Of a stretch of 47,665 bases of DNA, positions 8,873 through 18,326 are shown piece after piece. Position numbers and translations under genes: made by a program. The notes below the pieces were generated by a model, which saw only the letters and a program-made list of their open reading frames with translations, ran no database searches and was not told the DNA's origin. Source of the DNA: Deltaproteobacteria bacterium (GTDB taxonomy: Bacteria > Myxococcota_A > SURF-8); NCBI GenBank assembly GCA_029570245.1, contig JAKQSH010000367.1:1-47665 (forward strand). The letters are read 5' to 3'. How positions within the stretch are numbered: the stretch's first letter is position 1; each line of letters begins with the position of its first letter.

Positions 8873-8990
8873 AGATAAAAACGCGCTGATATTCTGCTCC
8901 TGACGATTTGCAAACGAAACATTCTTTCGGTTCCCGAATCGACCGTTTTCATTTGATTTCATAAAAATTACAAAAAACGACGGCACGCTG

Positions 8991-9018
8991 TTGCACATGC
9001 AGAAAGCGTCGTTATGGT
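8991..9018 (+). promoter_or_regulatory. possible sigma-70 promoter for the peroxiredoxin gene
   Basis: TTGCAC (8991-8996) and TATGGT (9013-9018) are separated by 16 bases and lie about 60 bases before the peroxiredoxin ATG. Sequence match only. Confidence 0.4.
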
Positions 9019-9076
9019 ATGAACAAGGAAGAAATTCCATAAGTACGAATCCAAACCCCAACCGGAGGATAATACC

Positions 9077-9748
9077 ATGAGCGAAGAGAGCATCCGCATT
9101 CCGTTAATCGGCGAACCAGCCCCGGCATTCAGAGCCAACACAACCAACGGTCCGATCAATTTTCCCGAAGATTACAAAGGAAAATGGGTTATTCTGTTTT
9201 CGCATCCGGCGGATTTCACGCCGGTCTGCACCACCGAATTTATGAGCTTTGCAGCCATCCAGGACGATTTGAAGAAGCTCAATACCGAGCTTATCGGACT
9301 CTCAATAGACAGCAATTACAGCCACATCGCATGGCTGCGCACCATCAAGGAGAAGGTCAAATTCCGCAACTGGTCCAACGTTGACATAACCTTCCCTGTC
9401 ATAGCCGACCTTAAAATGGATGTCGCAAAAAAATACGGCATGCTGCAACCCGCAGCCAGTGAAACTCAGGCGGTGCGCGCAGTGTTCTTCATCGACCCCA
9501 AAGGCATCATGCGCGCGCTGATTTACTATCCGCTGTCGAATGGCCGCAACTTCGATGAAATCGTGCGCCTGCTAAAGGCCATGCAGACCTCCGACAAATA
9601 CGGCGTTGCTACACCCGCCGACTGGCGTCCTGGCGAAGACGTCATAATTCCGCCGCCGGGAACCGCACAGCTCGCCAAAGAGCGTGTAGCCGAGCACGGC
9701 GACAAATGCGTGGACTGGTTCCTGTGTTTCAAAAAGCTCGACCAGTAA
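9077..9748 (+). CDS. peroxiredoxin, Prx6-like
   Basis: 223 residues, ATG 9077 preceded by GGAGG. The thioredoxin-fold motif HPADFTPVCTTE places the peroxidatic Cys at 51, with the supporting Thr48 and Pro49. Downstream SNVDITFPVIADLKMDVAKKYGML and AVRAVFFIDPKGIMRALIYYPLSNGRN are typical of the Prx6 subfamily. The C-terminal extension carries two further cysteines (Cys211 and Cys217 in DKCVDWFLCF), as in archaeal-type thioredoxin peroxidases, and could provide a resolving cysteine. It would reduce hydrogen peroxide and organic hydroperoxides in the cytoplasm. Single-gene unit with its own terminator. Confidence 0.93.
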   Translation: MSEESIRIPLIGEPAPAFRANTTNGPINFPEDYKGKWVILFSHPADFTPVCTTEFMSFAAIQDDLKKLNTELIGLSIDSNYSHIAWLRTIKEKVKFRNWSNVDITFPVIADLKMDVAKKYGMLQPAASETQAVRAVFFIDPKGIMRALIYYPLSNGRNFDEIVRLLKAMQTSDKYGVATPADWRPGEDVIIPPPGTAQLAKERVAEHGDKCVDWFLCFKKLDQ

Positions 9749-9770
9749 AAAAATGAATCCCTCATAGACA

Positions 9771-9805
9771 AAGCCCGGATCATTGAGTTGATCCGGGCTT
9801 GTTTT
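9771..9805 (+). terminator. intrinsic terminator after the peroxiredoxin gene
   Basis: A 12-base-pair stem, 9771-9782 with 9789-9800, is followed by GTTTT. A second GC-rich hairpin (9811-9817 with 9824-9830) lies just beyond and may serve the convergent porin gene. Confidence 0.85.
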
Positions 9806-9858
9806 CATGCCCCCGGAATAAGCTCCGGGGCTTTCTGCGATTAGACTGTCAACCTCCG

Positions 9859-11220
9859 TCAGAATGTCATCTGCATCAGCAGGCGCAGGCGGACATCATG
9901 TTTGGTGTCTGCTGCAACTTTTTCCTGCCACAACAGGCTGACATCACTTGTCAGTTTAAGATGCTTGCCCAGAGGATAGCCGTTGATGCCCAGCGAAAGT
10001 TCGTTGTCGTTCTCAAGCACACCGGCGCCCTTGTAAGCGCTTTCAAGCTCGGCCAGTTCGGCTTCGTCGGCTGCGCCGTCAAGTATGGCCTGAGTGCGGG
10101 CCTGAACATCTTTGCGGTAATCGGAGCCGACGTTTACATGAGAATAGCGCATCACTATTTCGAGATAACGTTCGATCAGATAACCGCTCTGCAGCACCAG
10201 GCCCAGCATGGCGTAATTGAAGTTTCCATCAACTTCCGGCGAACCGTATTCGTCGCTCTTGTCGTAAAAGCCGGTCCAGAAAGTAGTAAGAAAAGACCAT
10301 CCGTAAGCCTTCATCATAAGTTCAAGGCCGGTGCGCATGGCGAAATCGCGGTATGCTTCCGGGCGCGGATCGTAGCTTAAACCCAGACCGGCGGAGCAGC
10401 GGAAATTCGTCTTTTCCCAGTCGGTTTCCGTAGTGACATCAATGCCGTTGTAGTTATATGCATAATGTCCGACCAGCTCAGGATGAATTTTGTCGATGTC
10501 GTCGTTGTCTTCCGAAAGTATCATGGGCTGCAGCATTTTTTCTTTCGAAACTTTCGCCAGACCGGCGTCGTAGCTGGGCCGCGAAGGCGCACCGGTGTAA
10601 ATGCCGAATTCGTATTCATGCTCGCCAGGTTTGTCAAGGCCGTTGTGCAGAGTAAGACCAACCTGGCGTTCGCTGCCGAAATATTTGGGGCCGATGGAAA
10701 AATCCACCAGCGCCTGATTGGTCCAGCTGTTCATGCGCAGGCGCGTAAAACCGACGTAAGTCGAACCAAGGCGCAGTTGGGCGTGGGTATGGAATGAATA
10801 ATCCACAAAGGCATCGACCACGTCGATTTTTCCCGGCACCATTTCGAAGCTGAACTTATAGGTGAAGTCGGGAGTGAAAAGATTGCCTGAAATACCGGGC
10901 TGAATGTGTTTGAAGGTGATGTAATTGCTGTGCGGACCTTCGTCTTCGACTTTCGTCCAGGTTGATTCATAGACCATCTGCACCGCCAGTCCGAATTTTA
11001 TCGAAGCCAGGCCGTCTTCGCTCTTAAGAACGAAAGGCTTGATTTTCAACGGTTTTTCAGGTGCCGCAGCGGGTTTCTGTTCTGCGACAGCCGGAGAAGG
11101 GGTGACAGCTTCATCCGCCGCAACGGCTTCCGCAGCAAATGAAAAACAGGTCAGGATGGATATTGTTACAGATAAGAACACAGCTGGCAGGCAGGTATTG
11201 CGCAATCCTTCTTTTCTCAT
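9859..11220 (-). CDS. outer-membrane porin, phosphate-selective porin (OprP/O)-like
   Basis: 453 residues. A signal peptide with a long hydrophobic core (AVFLSVTISILTCFSFAAEAVAA) is followed by an A/P-rich linker. The remainder is rich in alternating aromatic strands (FGLAVQMVYESTW, YKFSFEMVPGKIDVVDAFVDY, GIYTGAPSRPSYD) and ends in RLRLLMQMTF, a terminal Phe as needed for BAM-mediated insertion. The N-terminal strand pattern and the strand before WTNQALVDFSIGP resemble the OprP/OprO family. Solute specificity cannot be told. The ribosome site AAAGGGGAAC lies before the ATG at 11220. Monocistronic, convergent with the peroxiredoxin gene. Confidence 0.8.
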   Translation of the reverse strand: MRKEGLRNTCLPAVFLSVTISILTCFSFAAEAVAADEAVTPSPAVAEQKPAAAPEKPLKIKPFVLKSEDGLASIKFGLAVQMVYESTWTKVEDEGPHSNYITFKHIQPGISGNLFTPDFTYKFSFEMVPGKIDVVDAFVDYSFHTHAQLRLGSTYVGFTRLRMNSWTNQALVDFSIGPKYFGSERQVGLTLHNGLDKPGEHEYEFGIYTGAPSRPSYDAGLAKVSKEKMLQPMILSEDNDDIDKIHPELVGHYAYNYNGIDVTTETDWEKTNFRCSAGLGLSYDPRPEAYRDFAMRTGLELMMKAYGWSFLTTFWTGFYDKSDEYGSPEVDGNFNYAMLGLVLQSGYLIERYLEIVMRYSHVNVGSDYRKDVQARTQAILDGAADEAELAELESAYKGAGVLENDNELSLGINGYPLGKHLKLTSDVSLLWQEKVAADTKHDVRLRLLMQMTF

Positions 11221-11440
11221 AACAGTTCCCCTTTCAGGCTATGAAAATGAATAAGAAGAAAAAAGTACTTACCGGAATTTTTTTTGTTCTGGCATTGTCC
11301 ACGCTGTGATAAGCACCGGATATTCCGTCATAAAACCCCTTGGAACACCAGTGGGAGACATTCTACTGCATTATCCGGGTTGTGTAAACAGGAGAAAACA
11401 GGTAATTCTGCCCGGCGGAAAAGGGTACTGCAATACCATA

Positions 11441-11472
11441 AAAAAAGGGAAGACGAAGGTCTTCCCTTTTTA
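11441..11472 (-). terminator. intrinsic terminator of the PHP lipoprotein gene
   Basis: A 12-base-pair stem, 11443-11454 with 11459-11470, and a four-base loop, flanked by A-rich sequence on the left, which gives a U-tract when read on the minus strand. It follows the stop of the gene at 11492 by about 20 bases. Confidence 0.85.
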
Positions 11473-11491
11473 TTCCCATGAAAAAACCGTT

Positions 11492-14203
11492 TTATTGAGA
11501 CAGAGCGGCCAGAGCTGCGAAAGCCGCAGCGGCGTGATCGGCGTCAGGCAGGCCCGGAGCTTCGTAGCCGTCACCTTCGAGATCGACGAAAATCGGGTTG
11601 GCGATTGTAAGTACCGGCTGAGACGGAGAAACCGGCGCAAGGCGCTTCTGCGGCGCTCCGGCCAGCACCACTATCCATGAATCCTTATCGACCGTAAGAT
11701 CGAAGGAAGAATCATAACGGACTACGCCGCTCTGCAACTGATCGGCGTCCACCGCCGCCACGATGTCGCCGTTGACGACGACGCGTATCCAGTCAAGCGG
11801 CATCCAGGTTGGAGCCTGAACTTTTACATGCAGTTTAAAGGAACCGTCGCCGCCCAGATCGGCGGTGTCGCCGATTTCGGCTTCACCGACGTTCATTGTG
11901 ACGAAGGGGCCGCTTGCGGCCTGCACACGCAGATTCTTTATGGCGTCCACGAACATGTCTTCGGTAACGAGTGATGGATCGTCTTCGCCGGTGCGGATGA
12001 ACGAACGCGCGTCACCGGGGCAGGAATCGTTATGACAGTCGGAGACTGCGGTTCCGGCCTTGTGCGCACCCTGATTGAAGAAGCTGAACCAGTCTGCAAG
12101 AGAGTAATTGAGAGCGTCGCCGACATCATTTGCGTTTATCAGCTCCATGGCGTCCCAGTTGAAATCGAAGTCGCCGGCCTCAAAAGAATCAACGCCGACT
12201 ATCGGGTCGTAACTGAAGGTGTTGAAGAAACCCTGCGAGTTGGAGCGCGGATGGTTGATCTGGATGATGCGCGATTCGTATATTTCGCGCATCTGCTGCC
12301 AGATGGCCGGATACTGCGGGTTGTTTTCAAGCGCGCAGCCGGTGGAATCGTAGTCGCCGAACCACTGCACGCCGAAATACGTGTCGCGATCTGGGCGGGG
12401 AGTGATTGGGAACCCGTTGGAGTGCGCCGCGATTGGAGAGACTTCGTCGCCGGCAATAAGGGATATGTACTCGCGAACGCCGACTTCATCAACATAGGGG
12501 TCAAGAACCGAAATCACGTCGTGATCGGTAATAGGCATGCGTTCCAGACCGACGGCGGCCAGTTGCGTCACACGATCCTGAACCGGCACTACGGCGTCGA
12601 TGCTGCGTTCGGTGTGAATGTGCAGGTCGCCCGCCACCCATCCGCTCGAATCGACGGAACGTTCGAGGAAACAATCCAGCTCGAAGTTCGCCCCGGCAGC
12701 CAGGCTTATGCTTTCCTGACAGATTTCATACTCGTAGCCGCGACTGACGGTAATGGTGTATTCGCCCGGCTCGAGCAGGAAAACTCCTTCGCCGGATGCG
12801 GTGAATTCGCGGCGGATGATGCCGGATTCCGCAGCGGCGTTCTGCCCGGCCTGAACCGAAATGCGGGCCGGAATGCGTTCTTTTACGGTGCCGTCGAAAT
12901 GGTCGCCGCCTACGGTGTAGGTGATCCGGCCGGTGGCGGGAACCTCGATATCGGCTTCAGTTGCGGCGTCGGCGTTTACACTGACCGACAGTGTGCCGTC
13001 AGTCCAGGGACGTCCAAGTTGCCCGATGCGCAGCGTATAATCTCCCGGAGGAAGCTTGAGTTCGTTGACTCCCACTCTGGCATGGGCGAAACCGGCAACT
13101 TTTCCATTGGAATCCACAGCTTCGAGTTCGAAAATTTCTTCGGCGTCCTGTTCGTCAGCAACGCTGACTGTGACATTCAGCGTTCCGATTGCAGTCTGAC
13201 GCAGCTGAGCACAGGTCTGCTGAATGCCGGAAATGCTGTCGGCCACGATGAAATAACGGGTATAAGAACGGCTGTTGCCGCCTTTGACGCGGTCGTCGGA
13301 GAATCCCATGTAAGGCAGAATGTCCGCCAGGTCGGTTGCGATGGTTAACTGACCTTCTTTGGGCATGAAACCGTAGGCGATATCTCTGCCGTCGGGTCCG
13401 ACTTTGTTTGACACCGCCATCTGAACATCGAAGGCTCCGTGTGCTGCAAGACCGTTGACGCCCCAGCCGAATCCAGGAGTAAGAATTCTGACACGGTTGC
13501 TCCAGACGATGCCGTCGCCCAGGTCGATGTCCGAACGGTCTTCAGGAGTAATGGTGGTGGTGATTTCGACATAATTCACGTCTGGATACAGCACATAATC
13601 CAGAACAACGGCGGACGGCACGCAAGCCAGCGGCAGTGCGAAATCGACAATGGGAATTCCGGCCAGTACACCGGTGGCGCGCACATGGGCTTTTTCCCCG
13701 CTTTCGCCGTCGTCAATAATTTCCACTTTTTCGGGTCTGAAGGCTTTGATGAAGCCGGTGATCGGCGAGATTTCATCAATCATATCATAGCCTTCACCTT
13801 CACGCAGCACGTCGGCGTCTATGATTGAACCGCCGTATGGCACCCAGCTGCGCGAAGGACCTTCGTCCTGAATTATGAAGCGTACTTTCGAATTTTTCAG
13901 CAAAAAGTCACCGGCTCTGGCGGCGGCATCCGGTCCGCCGATGGCGGGCTGACCCTCGCCGAGCTTGACGGCCAAGAGATCACGCTCCGGCAGTTGCTCG
14001 GTATCTTCGGCGTTTTCTCCATTCTCGGATTCTTCGGATAACTCGGCGTCACCGTCGGTATCGTTTTCTCCGTTGTTTTCACTTTCGGATACATCGTCGT
14101 CCGAATCGCCGTCGGCTGGAACTTCGTCGTCGTCGCCCGAAGAACAGGCGAACATGAACAGCACGAACAGCAGCAGGGCTAAGAGATAAGCCGTCTTTTT
14201 CAT
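11492..14203 (-). CDS. lipoprotein with CehA/McbA-type PHP metallohydrolase domain
   Basis: 903 residues. Lipobox LFMFAC at the end of the signal, then about 55 residues of D/E/S/G/N linker. The middle contains beta-rich domains, one with DYTLRIGQLG and another with EYTITVSRGYEYE, resembling carboxypeptidase-regulatory-like folds. The C-terminal third is a PHP domain: GDLHIHTERS, MPITDHDV, a late IINHPR-type motif (QINHPRSNS) and VSDCHND supply the metal-binding His and Asp residues. CehA/McbA relatives are metal-dependent esterases or phosphoesterases; the substrate here is unknown. GGAGAAGG precedes the ATG at 14203. Probably exported and anchored to a membrane, so it acts outside the cytoplasm. 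GC content is like the surrounding core genes. Confidence 0.85.
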   Translation of the reverse strand: MKKTAYLLALLLFVLFMFACSSGDDDEVPADGDSDDDVSESENNGENDTDGDAELSEESENGENAEDTEQLPERDLLAVKLGEGQPAIGGPDAAARAGDFLLKNSKVRFIIQDEGPSRSWVPYGGSIIDADVLREGEGYDMIDEISPITGFIKAFRPEKVEIIDDGESGEKAHVRATGVLAGIPIVDFALPLACVPSAVVLDYVLYPDVNYVEITTTITPEDRSDIDLGDGIVWSNRVRILTPGFGWGVNGLAAHGAFDVQMAVSNKVGPDGRDIAYGFMPKEGQLTIATDLADILPYMGFSDDRVKGGNSRSYTRYFIVADSISGIQQTCAQLRQTAIGTLNVTVSVADEQDAEEIFELEAVDSNGKVAGFAHARVGVNELKLPPGDYTLRIGQLGRPWTDGTLSVSVNADAATEADIEVPATGRITYTVGGDHFDGTVKERIPARISVQAGQNAAAESGIIRREFTASGEGVFLLEPGEYTITVSRGYEYEICQESISLAAGANFELDCFLERSVDSSGWVAGDLHIHTERSIDAVVPVQDRVTQLAAVGLERMPITDHDVISVLDPYVDEVGVREYISLIAGDEVSPIAAHSNGFPITPRPDRDTYFGVQWFGDYDSTGCALENNPQYPAIWQQMREIYESRIIQINHPRSNSQGFFNTFSYDPIVGVDSFEAGDFDFNWDAMELINANDVGDALNYSLADWFSFFNQGAHKAGTAVSDCHNDSCPGDARSFIRTGEDDPSLVTEDMFVDAIKNLRVQAASGPFVTMNVGEAEIGDTADLGGDGSFKLHVKVQAPTWMPLDWIRVVVNGDIVAAVDADQLQSGVVRYDSSFDLTVDKDSWIVVLAGAPQKRLAPVSPSQPVLTIANPIFVDLEGDGYEAPGLPDADHAAAAFAALAALSQ

Positions 14204-14503
14204 TGATCCTTCTCCTTACTTCTCATTTCAGAAAGACAGAGATTCAGAAGTGCTGAAAAACAGCAGACATACAAACAAAGTGAAAAATACATTAGAATTG
14301 TATGAGGCGTTTGTCAAACGGATATTAACCCCGAAAGCTTTCAAACAGCTTGAATTAATGAAAATTAATGGTTGCAGGGAATTTTTCATTTGTTTCAGTG
14401 AACGTCCAGTGACCGGAATTTTCGGGCGGAGCTTGCAGACTGACTGCACTGGCAGTTAACATTTGATCAGCCTGTAAAAATCTGAAATCACATGGAGAAA
14501 AAA

Positions 14504-16270
14504 ATGTCTGCGGTAAAAGCGTTCAATTTTGCTGTTCTGTTTGTTTTTGCAGTGCTGTTTTTCGCCTGTGGAGAAAGCGGAGACGATAACGTCATCCAGG
14601 ATGACGGCGACACCGATTCTCTGGAAATGCCTGAGGAAGATGCGATTGAAGCAGAAGACGCGGAAAGCGCGGAAAGCGCGGAAACCCATGAAATTTCGGA
14701 CGAGGATGCGGAAAACAGCAATCCTTACGGAATAAGCTGGACGTCGTGTTCGCTGGAAGAGGGCGCAGATGACGGACTGGCGTTATGCGCATCGGCCATG
14801 CTGCCGCTTGTATACGAACCATTGGGCGAGAAGCGCATTGAGATTGGAGCCAAATGCTGGAAACCGGAAGGCGAGAGCAAGGCCCAGTTATGGCTTCTTC
14901 AGGGCGGTCCAGGCGGTTCCGGTATGATGACATTCGAGCCTTTCATGCGTGAGATACGCAAGCTGTATGCAGAACTCGAAATATGCACCATCGACCATCG
15001 CGGAGTCGGATATTCGAGCCTGTTGAAATGCCCGGAGCAGGAAGACCCCGACAGCGAAGGAGGCGCATACATATATGCAAGCGAGTGGGACGCCTGCATC
15101 GACTATCTGAACAAAACATATGGGGATGATCTTAAAGCCTATTCCACCAGCAATGCCGTGCGCGATCTGGCGACTTTCATAGACGCCACCCGCGAAAGCG
15201 GCAAAAAAGTGTTTGTCTGGGGCGGTTCGTATGGAACATATCTGGTGCAGCGTTATCTGAGTCATTTTCCGAATCAGGCTGATGGAGTCGTAATGGACGC
15301 CATTCACGCCTGCAGCCAGCCGGCCATCGCTTTCCCCAAATGGTATAACGGCGTCGGCAAACAGCTTTTCGAATATTGCGCCGAAGACGAGTTCTGCAGA
15401 TCAAAACTGGGCGACGATCCGTGGGCCCGCCTGGAAGCCGTGCACAAATCTCTCGATAACGGGCATTGCTCGCAGTTGCAGCTCGACCGTGCCGGGCTGG
15501 CTTATATTCTTGGCTGGCTGACATGGTACTATCCGATCAACAGCATTGTCCCCGCCATTGTTTATCGCCTCGAACGCTGCGAGTACAACGATATGCTGGC
15601 CATAGTGAACATGTACAACAATCTTTTCGGCGGCAACGGCGATCTGCTGGGGCTTGACGGCGCGTGGTGGTCGCAGGTGCTGAACGCCAACATTTCCATG
15701 TCTGACCAGTATTGGGGTGAGGAGTTCGAAGGTGTCGATCTTGACGCATATTTTGCAGCGATGAAAGATGAAGTTCTGGTGGGCAACTGGGGTACCAAAG
15801 AAGAATACGAAATGTACCAGAAGTGGCCCAAATATGAAGACCCGCTGGCAAACACGCTTCCCGACAGCGACATTCCTGTTCTGATGCTTCAGGGAGCAAT
15901 CGACGGCGCCACTCCGCACGAGCAGGCCGCAGTTCTGGGCGAACATCTGAAGGGCGAGCATCAGAACTACATTCTGTTCCCCTATTCCGCCCACGGCGTG
16001 ATGTCCGACTCATTCACTTCAGCCGACGAAGCGACATGCGGCATGAAAATTTTCATGGAATTTCTGAAAAATCCCGAAGTTGACCCCGACACATCCTGCA
16101 TTGCGGAAATTCCGCCGCCTTTCTTTGAAGGCAATCAGAATATTGCACAATATGCCATCGGCTACGACGATCTGTGGGAAAACGGAGAAACGACTCAGAA
16201 ACAGAGCGTAGAATCGCAGGATTTAACGCTCAGGCTGCCGCCGCCGGAATTGCGCAGAATGCCGTATTGA
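14504..16270 (+). CDS. lipoprotein S33-family peptidase (alpha/beta hydrolase)
   Basis: 588 residues from ATG 14504, with GGAG six bases upstream; the in-frame ATG at 14492 overlaps that ribosome site and is less likely. Lipobox LFFAC, then an acidic linker with AESAESAE repeats. The hydrolase part has LQGGPGGSG (oxyanion loop of prolyl aminopeptidases), TIDHRGVGYSS, and the nucleophile elbow WGGSYGTYL with Ser242. Asp467 in QGAIDGATP and His497 in YSAHGVM complete the triad. This is the tripeptidyl-aminopeptidase/proline-iminopeptidase pattern, so the protein probably trims peptides outside the cytoplasm. Many cysteines suggest disulfides. A GC-rich hairpin lies just downstream. Confidence 0.88.
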   Translation: MSAVKAFNFAVLFVFAVLFFACGESGDDNVIQDDGDTDSLEMPEEDAIEAEDAESAESAETHEISDEDAENSNPYGISWTSCSLEEGADDGLALCASAMLPLVYEPLGEKRIEIGAKCWKPEGESKAQLWLLQGGPGGSGMMTFEPFMREIRKLYAELEICTIDHRGVGYSSLLKCPEQEDPDSEGGAYIYASEWDACIDYLNKTYGDDLKAYSTSNAVRDLATFIDATRESGKKVFVWGGSYGTYLVQRYLSHFPNQADGVVMDAIHACSQPAIAFPKWYNGVGKQLFEYCAEDEFCRSKLGDDPWARLEAVHKSLDNGHCSQLQLDRAGLAYILGWLTWYYPINSIVPAIVYRLERCEYNDMLAIVNMYNNLFGGNGDLLGLDGAWWSQVLNANISMSDQYWGEEFEGVDLDAYFAAMKDEVLVGNWGTKEEYEMYQKWPKYEDPLANTLPDSDIPVLMLQGAIDGATPHEQAAVLGEHLKGEHQNYILFPYSAHGVMSDSFTSADEATCGMKIFMEFLKNPEVDPDTSCIAEIPPPFFEGNQNIAQYAIGYDDLWENGETTQKQSVESQDLTLRLPPPELRRMPY

Positions 16271-16283
16271 CGAAAAGCTCAAT

Positions 16284-16302
16284 CGGCGCGCGAAGCGCGC
16301 CG
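16284..16302. repeat. GC-rich hairpin with GAA loop, copy 1
   Basis: Perfect 8-base-pair stem of alternating G and C (CGGCGCGC with GCGCGCCG) around GAA. It lies 13 bases after the S33 peptidase stop. A related hairpin with the same core and the same GAA loop is at 22490-22514. There is no U-tract on the plus strand, so it may be an RNA 3' stabiliser or a dispersed repeat. Confidence 0.5.
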
Positions 16303-16394
16303 CCAGCAAATGATGGCTGCGTCGGATTGAATAAAAACTAGAATGCGTCAGGCTATCTGGCTGTAAGAACATGTCAGATGCGGCGAGGCGAATT

Positions 16395-16949
16395 TCAGGG
16401 AGAGATACCGATTAGTTTGCGAATGCCGCTCAGGAATATATTGTAACTTTGGGATCGGTTCCCCTCTTCCCGCAATTCCGCGCCAATGGCACGAGCACCG
16501 CTTATTTTCTGATAAAGCGGGACCAGCTTTCTTAGTTCGTCTGACGGACTTGACAGTTTGTCAGGGTTACGGTACTTGCGGGAATTCTGTTGTTTCTTCA
16601 GATTTCTTACTCTCATAGCTGTTTCTACAGCCTGAAGGTCTCCAAGAAACCATGACTCCAGTTCCCTGCAAGAAATGCGAATCAGGCAATCTGATTTTCC
16701 GCTCTGATTGCATAATTCTCTAAGATGAGCTTTCACCACTTTGCAATCGGCTGAGTCCTGATCCCTTACAATAACGAATCTGGCTTGTGGGTCCTGCCAA
16801 GCCCGAAGTTTTCTCGGAATGGATTTTTCAAGGTCGGATTTGCCGCTGTGTGGAATCGCCATGTATTCCACTCCGGGGAACATACGAGGCATAAGACCGT
16901 CCAGCAGTTCCTTCATGGATTGTTCTTCGAGAAGAAACACCAGCTTCAT
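16395..16949 (-). CDS. DUF4276-like TOPRIM-type protein, partner of the upstream ATPase
   Basis: 184 residues from ATG 16949, which lies one base after the stop of the ATPase gene; a longer frame starting at 17042 would overlap that gene and is rejected. The start KLVFLLEEQSMKELLDGL has the early acidic pair (E8/E9) of TOPRIM folds. FVIVRDQDSADC gives D63-x-D65, and CRELESWFLGD gives E98-x-W100, the three landmarks I associate with DUF4276/RloB-type proteins. TOPRIM partners of such ATPases are often nucleases (for example the DUF4435 subunit of PARIS or RloB in AbiL); that role is inferred here. Base composition is AT-richer than the flanking lipoprotein genes, consistent with acquisition. 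Confidence 0.7.
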   Translation of the reverse strand: MKLVFLLEEQSMKELLDGLMPRMFPGVEYMAIPHSGKSDLEKSIPRKLRAWQDPQARFVIVRDQDSADCKVVKAHLRELCNQSGKSDCLIRISCRELESWFLGDLQAVETAMRVRNLKKQQNSRKYRNPDKLSSPSDELRKLVPLYQKISGARAIGAELREEGNRSQSYNIFLSGIRKLIGISP

Positions 16950-16950
16950 A

Positions 16951-18123
16951 TCAAAGCCCCGTGTTCTCGAAGAAACCCTGTTTCCAAAGTTCCCCTGGAA
17001 AGTCGCCTTCCTCCACCAGAGCGCGTATTTGTTTGTTATCACACAAGCGTTTGATGCTCGTGTACCCGTTCTGTTTATTCAACCAGAAGATTTCCTCCAG
17101 TTTAACGCCATTGAGCAAGTCCGGTGAATGTGTGGACACGAACACCTGTCCACCACGCCTTGCGTAAAGTCTGAATTCCTCAGCCAGTTCCTGTAAAAGC
17201 TTTGGGTAAAGCTGATTTTCAGGTTCTTCGACACAAAGCAGTGGGTGGGGAGATGGGTCATATAACAGAACCAGATACGTAAACATTTTTATAGTACCGT
17301 CTGAAACGTATCGCGCCACGAAAGGGTCTTTGAATGCACCGTCCTGAAAGCGAAGAAGGATTTTTCCTTCTTCAGTGGTTGTTGCCTTGATTTCTTTTAC
17401 GCCCGGGACACGCTCAGACATTTTTTTCAGTATTTCATCAAAGATATCACGATGTCTTTCGTACAAAAATTGCGCGACAAGGGCCACGTTCTCGCCCTTT
17501 TCATTCAGATGTTCGGCGTAACCGGCGTCCTGACTTGAGCGGGCATATTCGATGTGAAAATTAGAGACATGCCAGTTTTCTATGAGTTTGCGGAAGGAGG
17601 AAACTACTTTGAATTTCTGAAACTGCCCCAATCCCTTTATCGCCAGAATATCTGGCGAATCAAGCTTCTGCTCGTCACGCTTTATCTCCGCGTCGGGTTT
17701 TCCGTAATCCTCCTCGTTTGTCACGGCCAGTCCCCTACCGTTCTGGAAATCCAGAAAATGCCAGGGCTTGCCTCGTTGTCCACGGCGATATTTCAACAAT
17801 TCCCGTTCAACTACAGGGCGGTTGTCCTTTAGTCCTATGCGGAGAGAATATGTTACAAGAGGCCCCGATTTATCACGGAACTTGATATCGAATCCAATTG
17901 GGCCTGTCGCTTCACGACTTCTCACCTCTTTGAAGCCTCCGCGCCGGGCAAGCGCCTTGTCAACATTGTTCTGAAGAGCATCCCGCAAAAAGCCGAACAC
18001 ATCAAACAGCGTCGATTTGCCGGAACCGTTTGCACCTACAAGCACCGACATCCCGGATAAATTACTCAATTCAGCGTCTTTGAATACCCTGTAATTTTTA
18101 ATGGCAATAGATTCTATCCGCAT
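16951..18123 (-). CDS. AAA_21/OLD-type ATPase of a putative two-gene defence module
   Basis: 390 residues. Walker A GANGSGKST at 30-38; an ABC-type signature-like YVSDGTIKMF; Walker B LLCVEEPENQLYP; and the H-loop STHSPDLL. The N-terminus IKNYRVFKDAELSNLSG is the usual SMC/OLD-like opening that precedes Walker A. This is a soluble ABC-type ATPase of the AAA_21 group, as used in many anti-phage systems, where it senses or gates a nuclease partner. The next gene starts one base after its stop, so the two products are probably made together. One sampled 60-base line (17401-17460) has 25 G or C, well below neighbouring core genes. Defence function is inferred from architecture only. Confidence 0.82.
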   Translation of the reverse strand: MRIESIAIKNYRVFKDAELSNLSGMSVLVGANGSGKSTLFDVFGFLRDALQNNVDKALARRGGFKEVRSREATGPIGFDIKFRDKSGPLVTYSLRIGLKDNRPVVERELLKYRRGQRGKPWHFLDFQNGRGLAVTNEEDYGKPDAEIKRDEQKLDSPDILAIKGLGQFQKFKVVSSFRKLIENWHVSNFHIEYARSSQDAGYAEHLNEKGENVALVAQFLYERHRDIFDEILKKMSERVPGVKEIKATTTEEGKILLRFQDGAFKDPFVARYVSDGTIKMFTYLVLLYDPSPHPLLCVEEPENQLYPKLLQELAEEFRLYARRGGQVFVSTHSPDLLNGVKLEEIFWLNKQNGYTSIKRLCDNKQIRALVEEGDFPGELWKQGFFENTGL

Positions 18124-18256
18124 TTATTTATCCTTCCGCCTGCATTTATATTTTAGTGCAGTGAAATCTGAATTGCAAATACCCATCTGAGTTTGCATTT
18201 TTGAGGACGTGTATTGACTTTTTCCAACAACAGAAAATATTCCTCGCCAGCGCCGG

Positions 18257-18285
18257 TTGACTGTATCTGAACTTTAATCTAATAT
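18257..18285 (+). promoter_or_regulatory. likely sigma-70 promoter for the FG-GAP lipoprotein
   Basis: TTGACT (18257-18262), a 17-base spacer and TAATAT (18280-18285), about 40 bases before the ATG at 18327. Good match and placement, not tested. Confidence 0.5.
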
Positions 18286-18326
18286 ATGCCCGTTCTGACA
18301 ACAATTCAGATGAACGGAGTTTTATA

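Noticed and set aside
12032..13348. 438-codon open frame on the plus strand
   Set aside because: Antisense to the PHP lipoprotein, whose motifs and start signals are clear; long mirror frames are common in GC-rich genes.
16951..17042. 31-residue N-terminal extension of the DUF4276-like protein
   Set aside because: Overlaps the ATPase gene in another frame; the ATG at 16949 next to the ATPase stop fits the family start KLVFLLEE.
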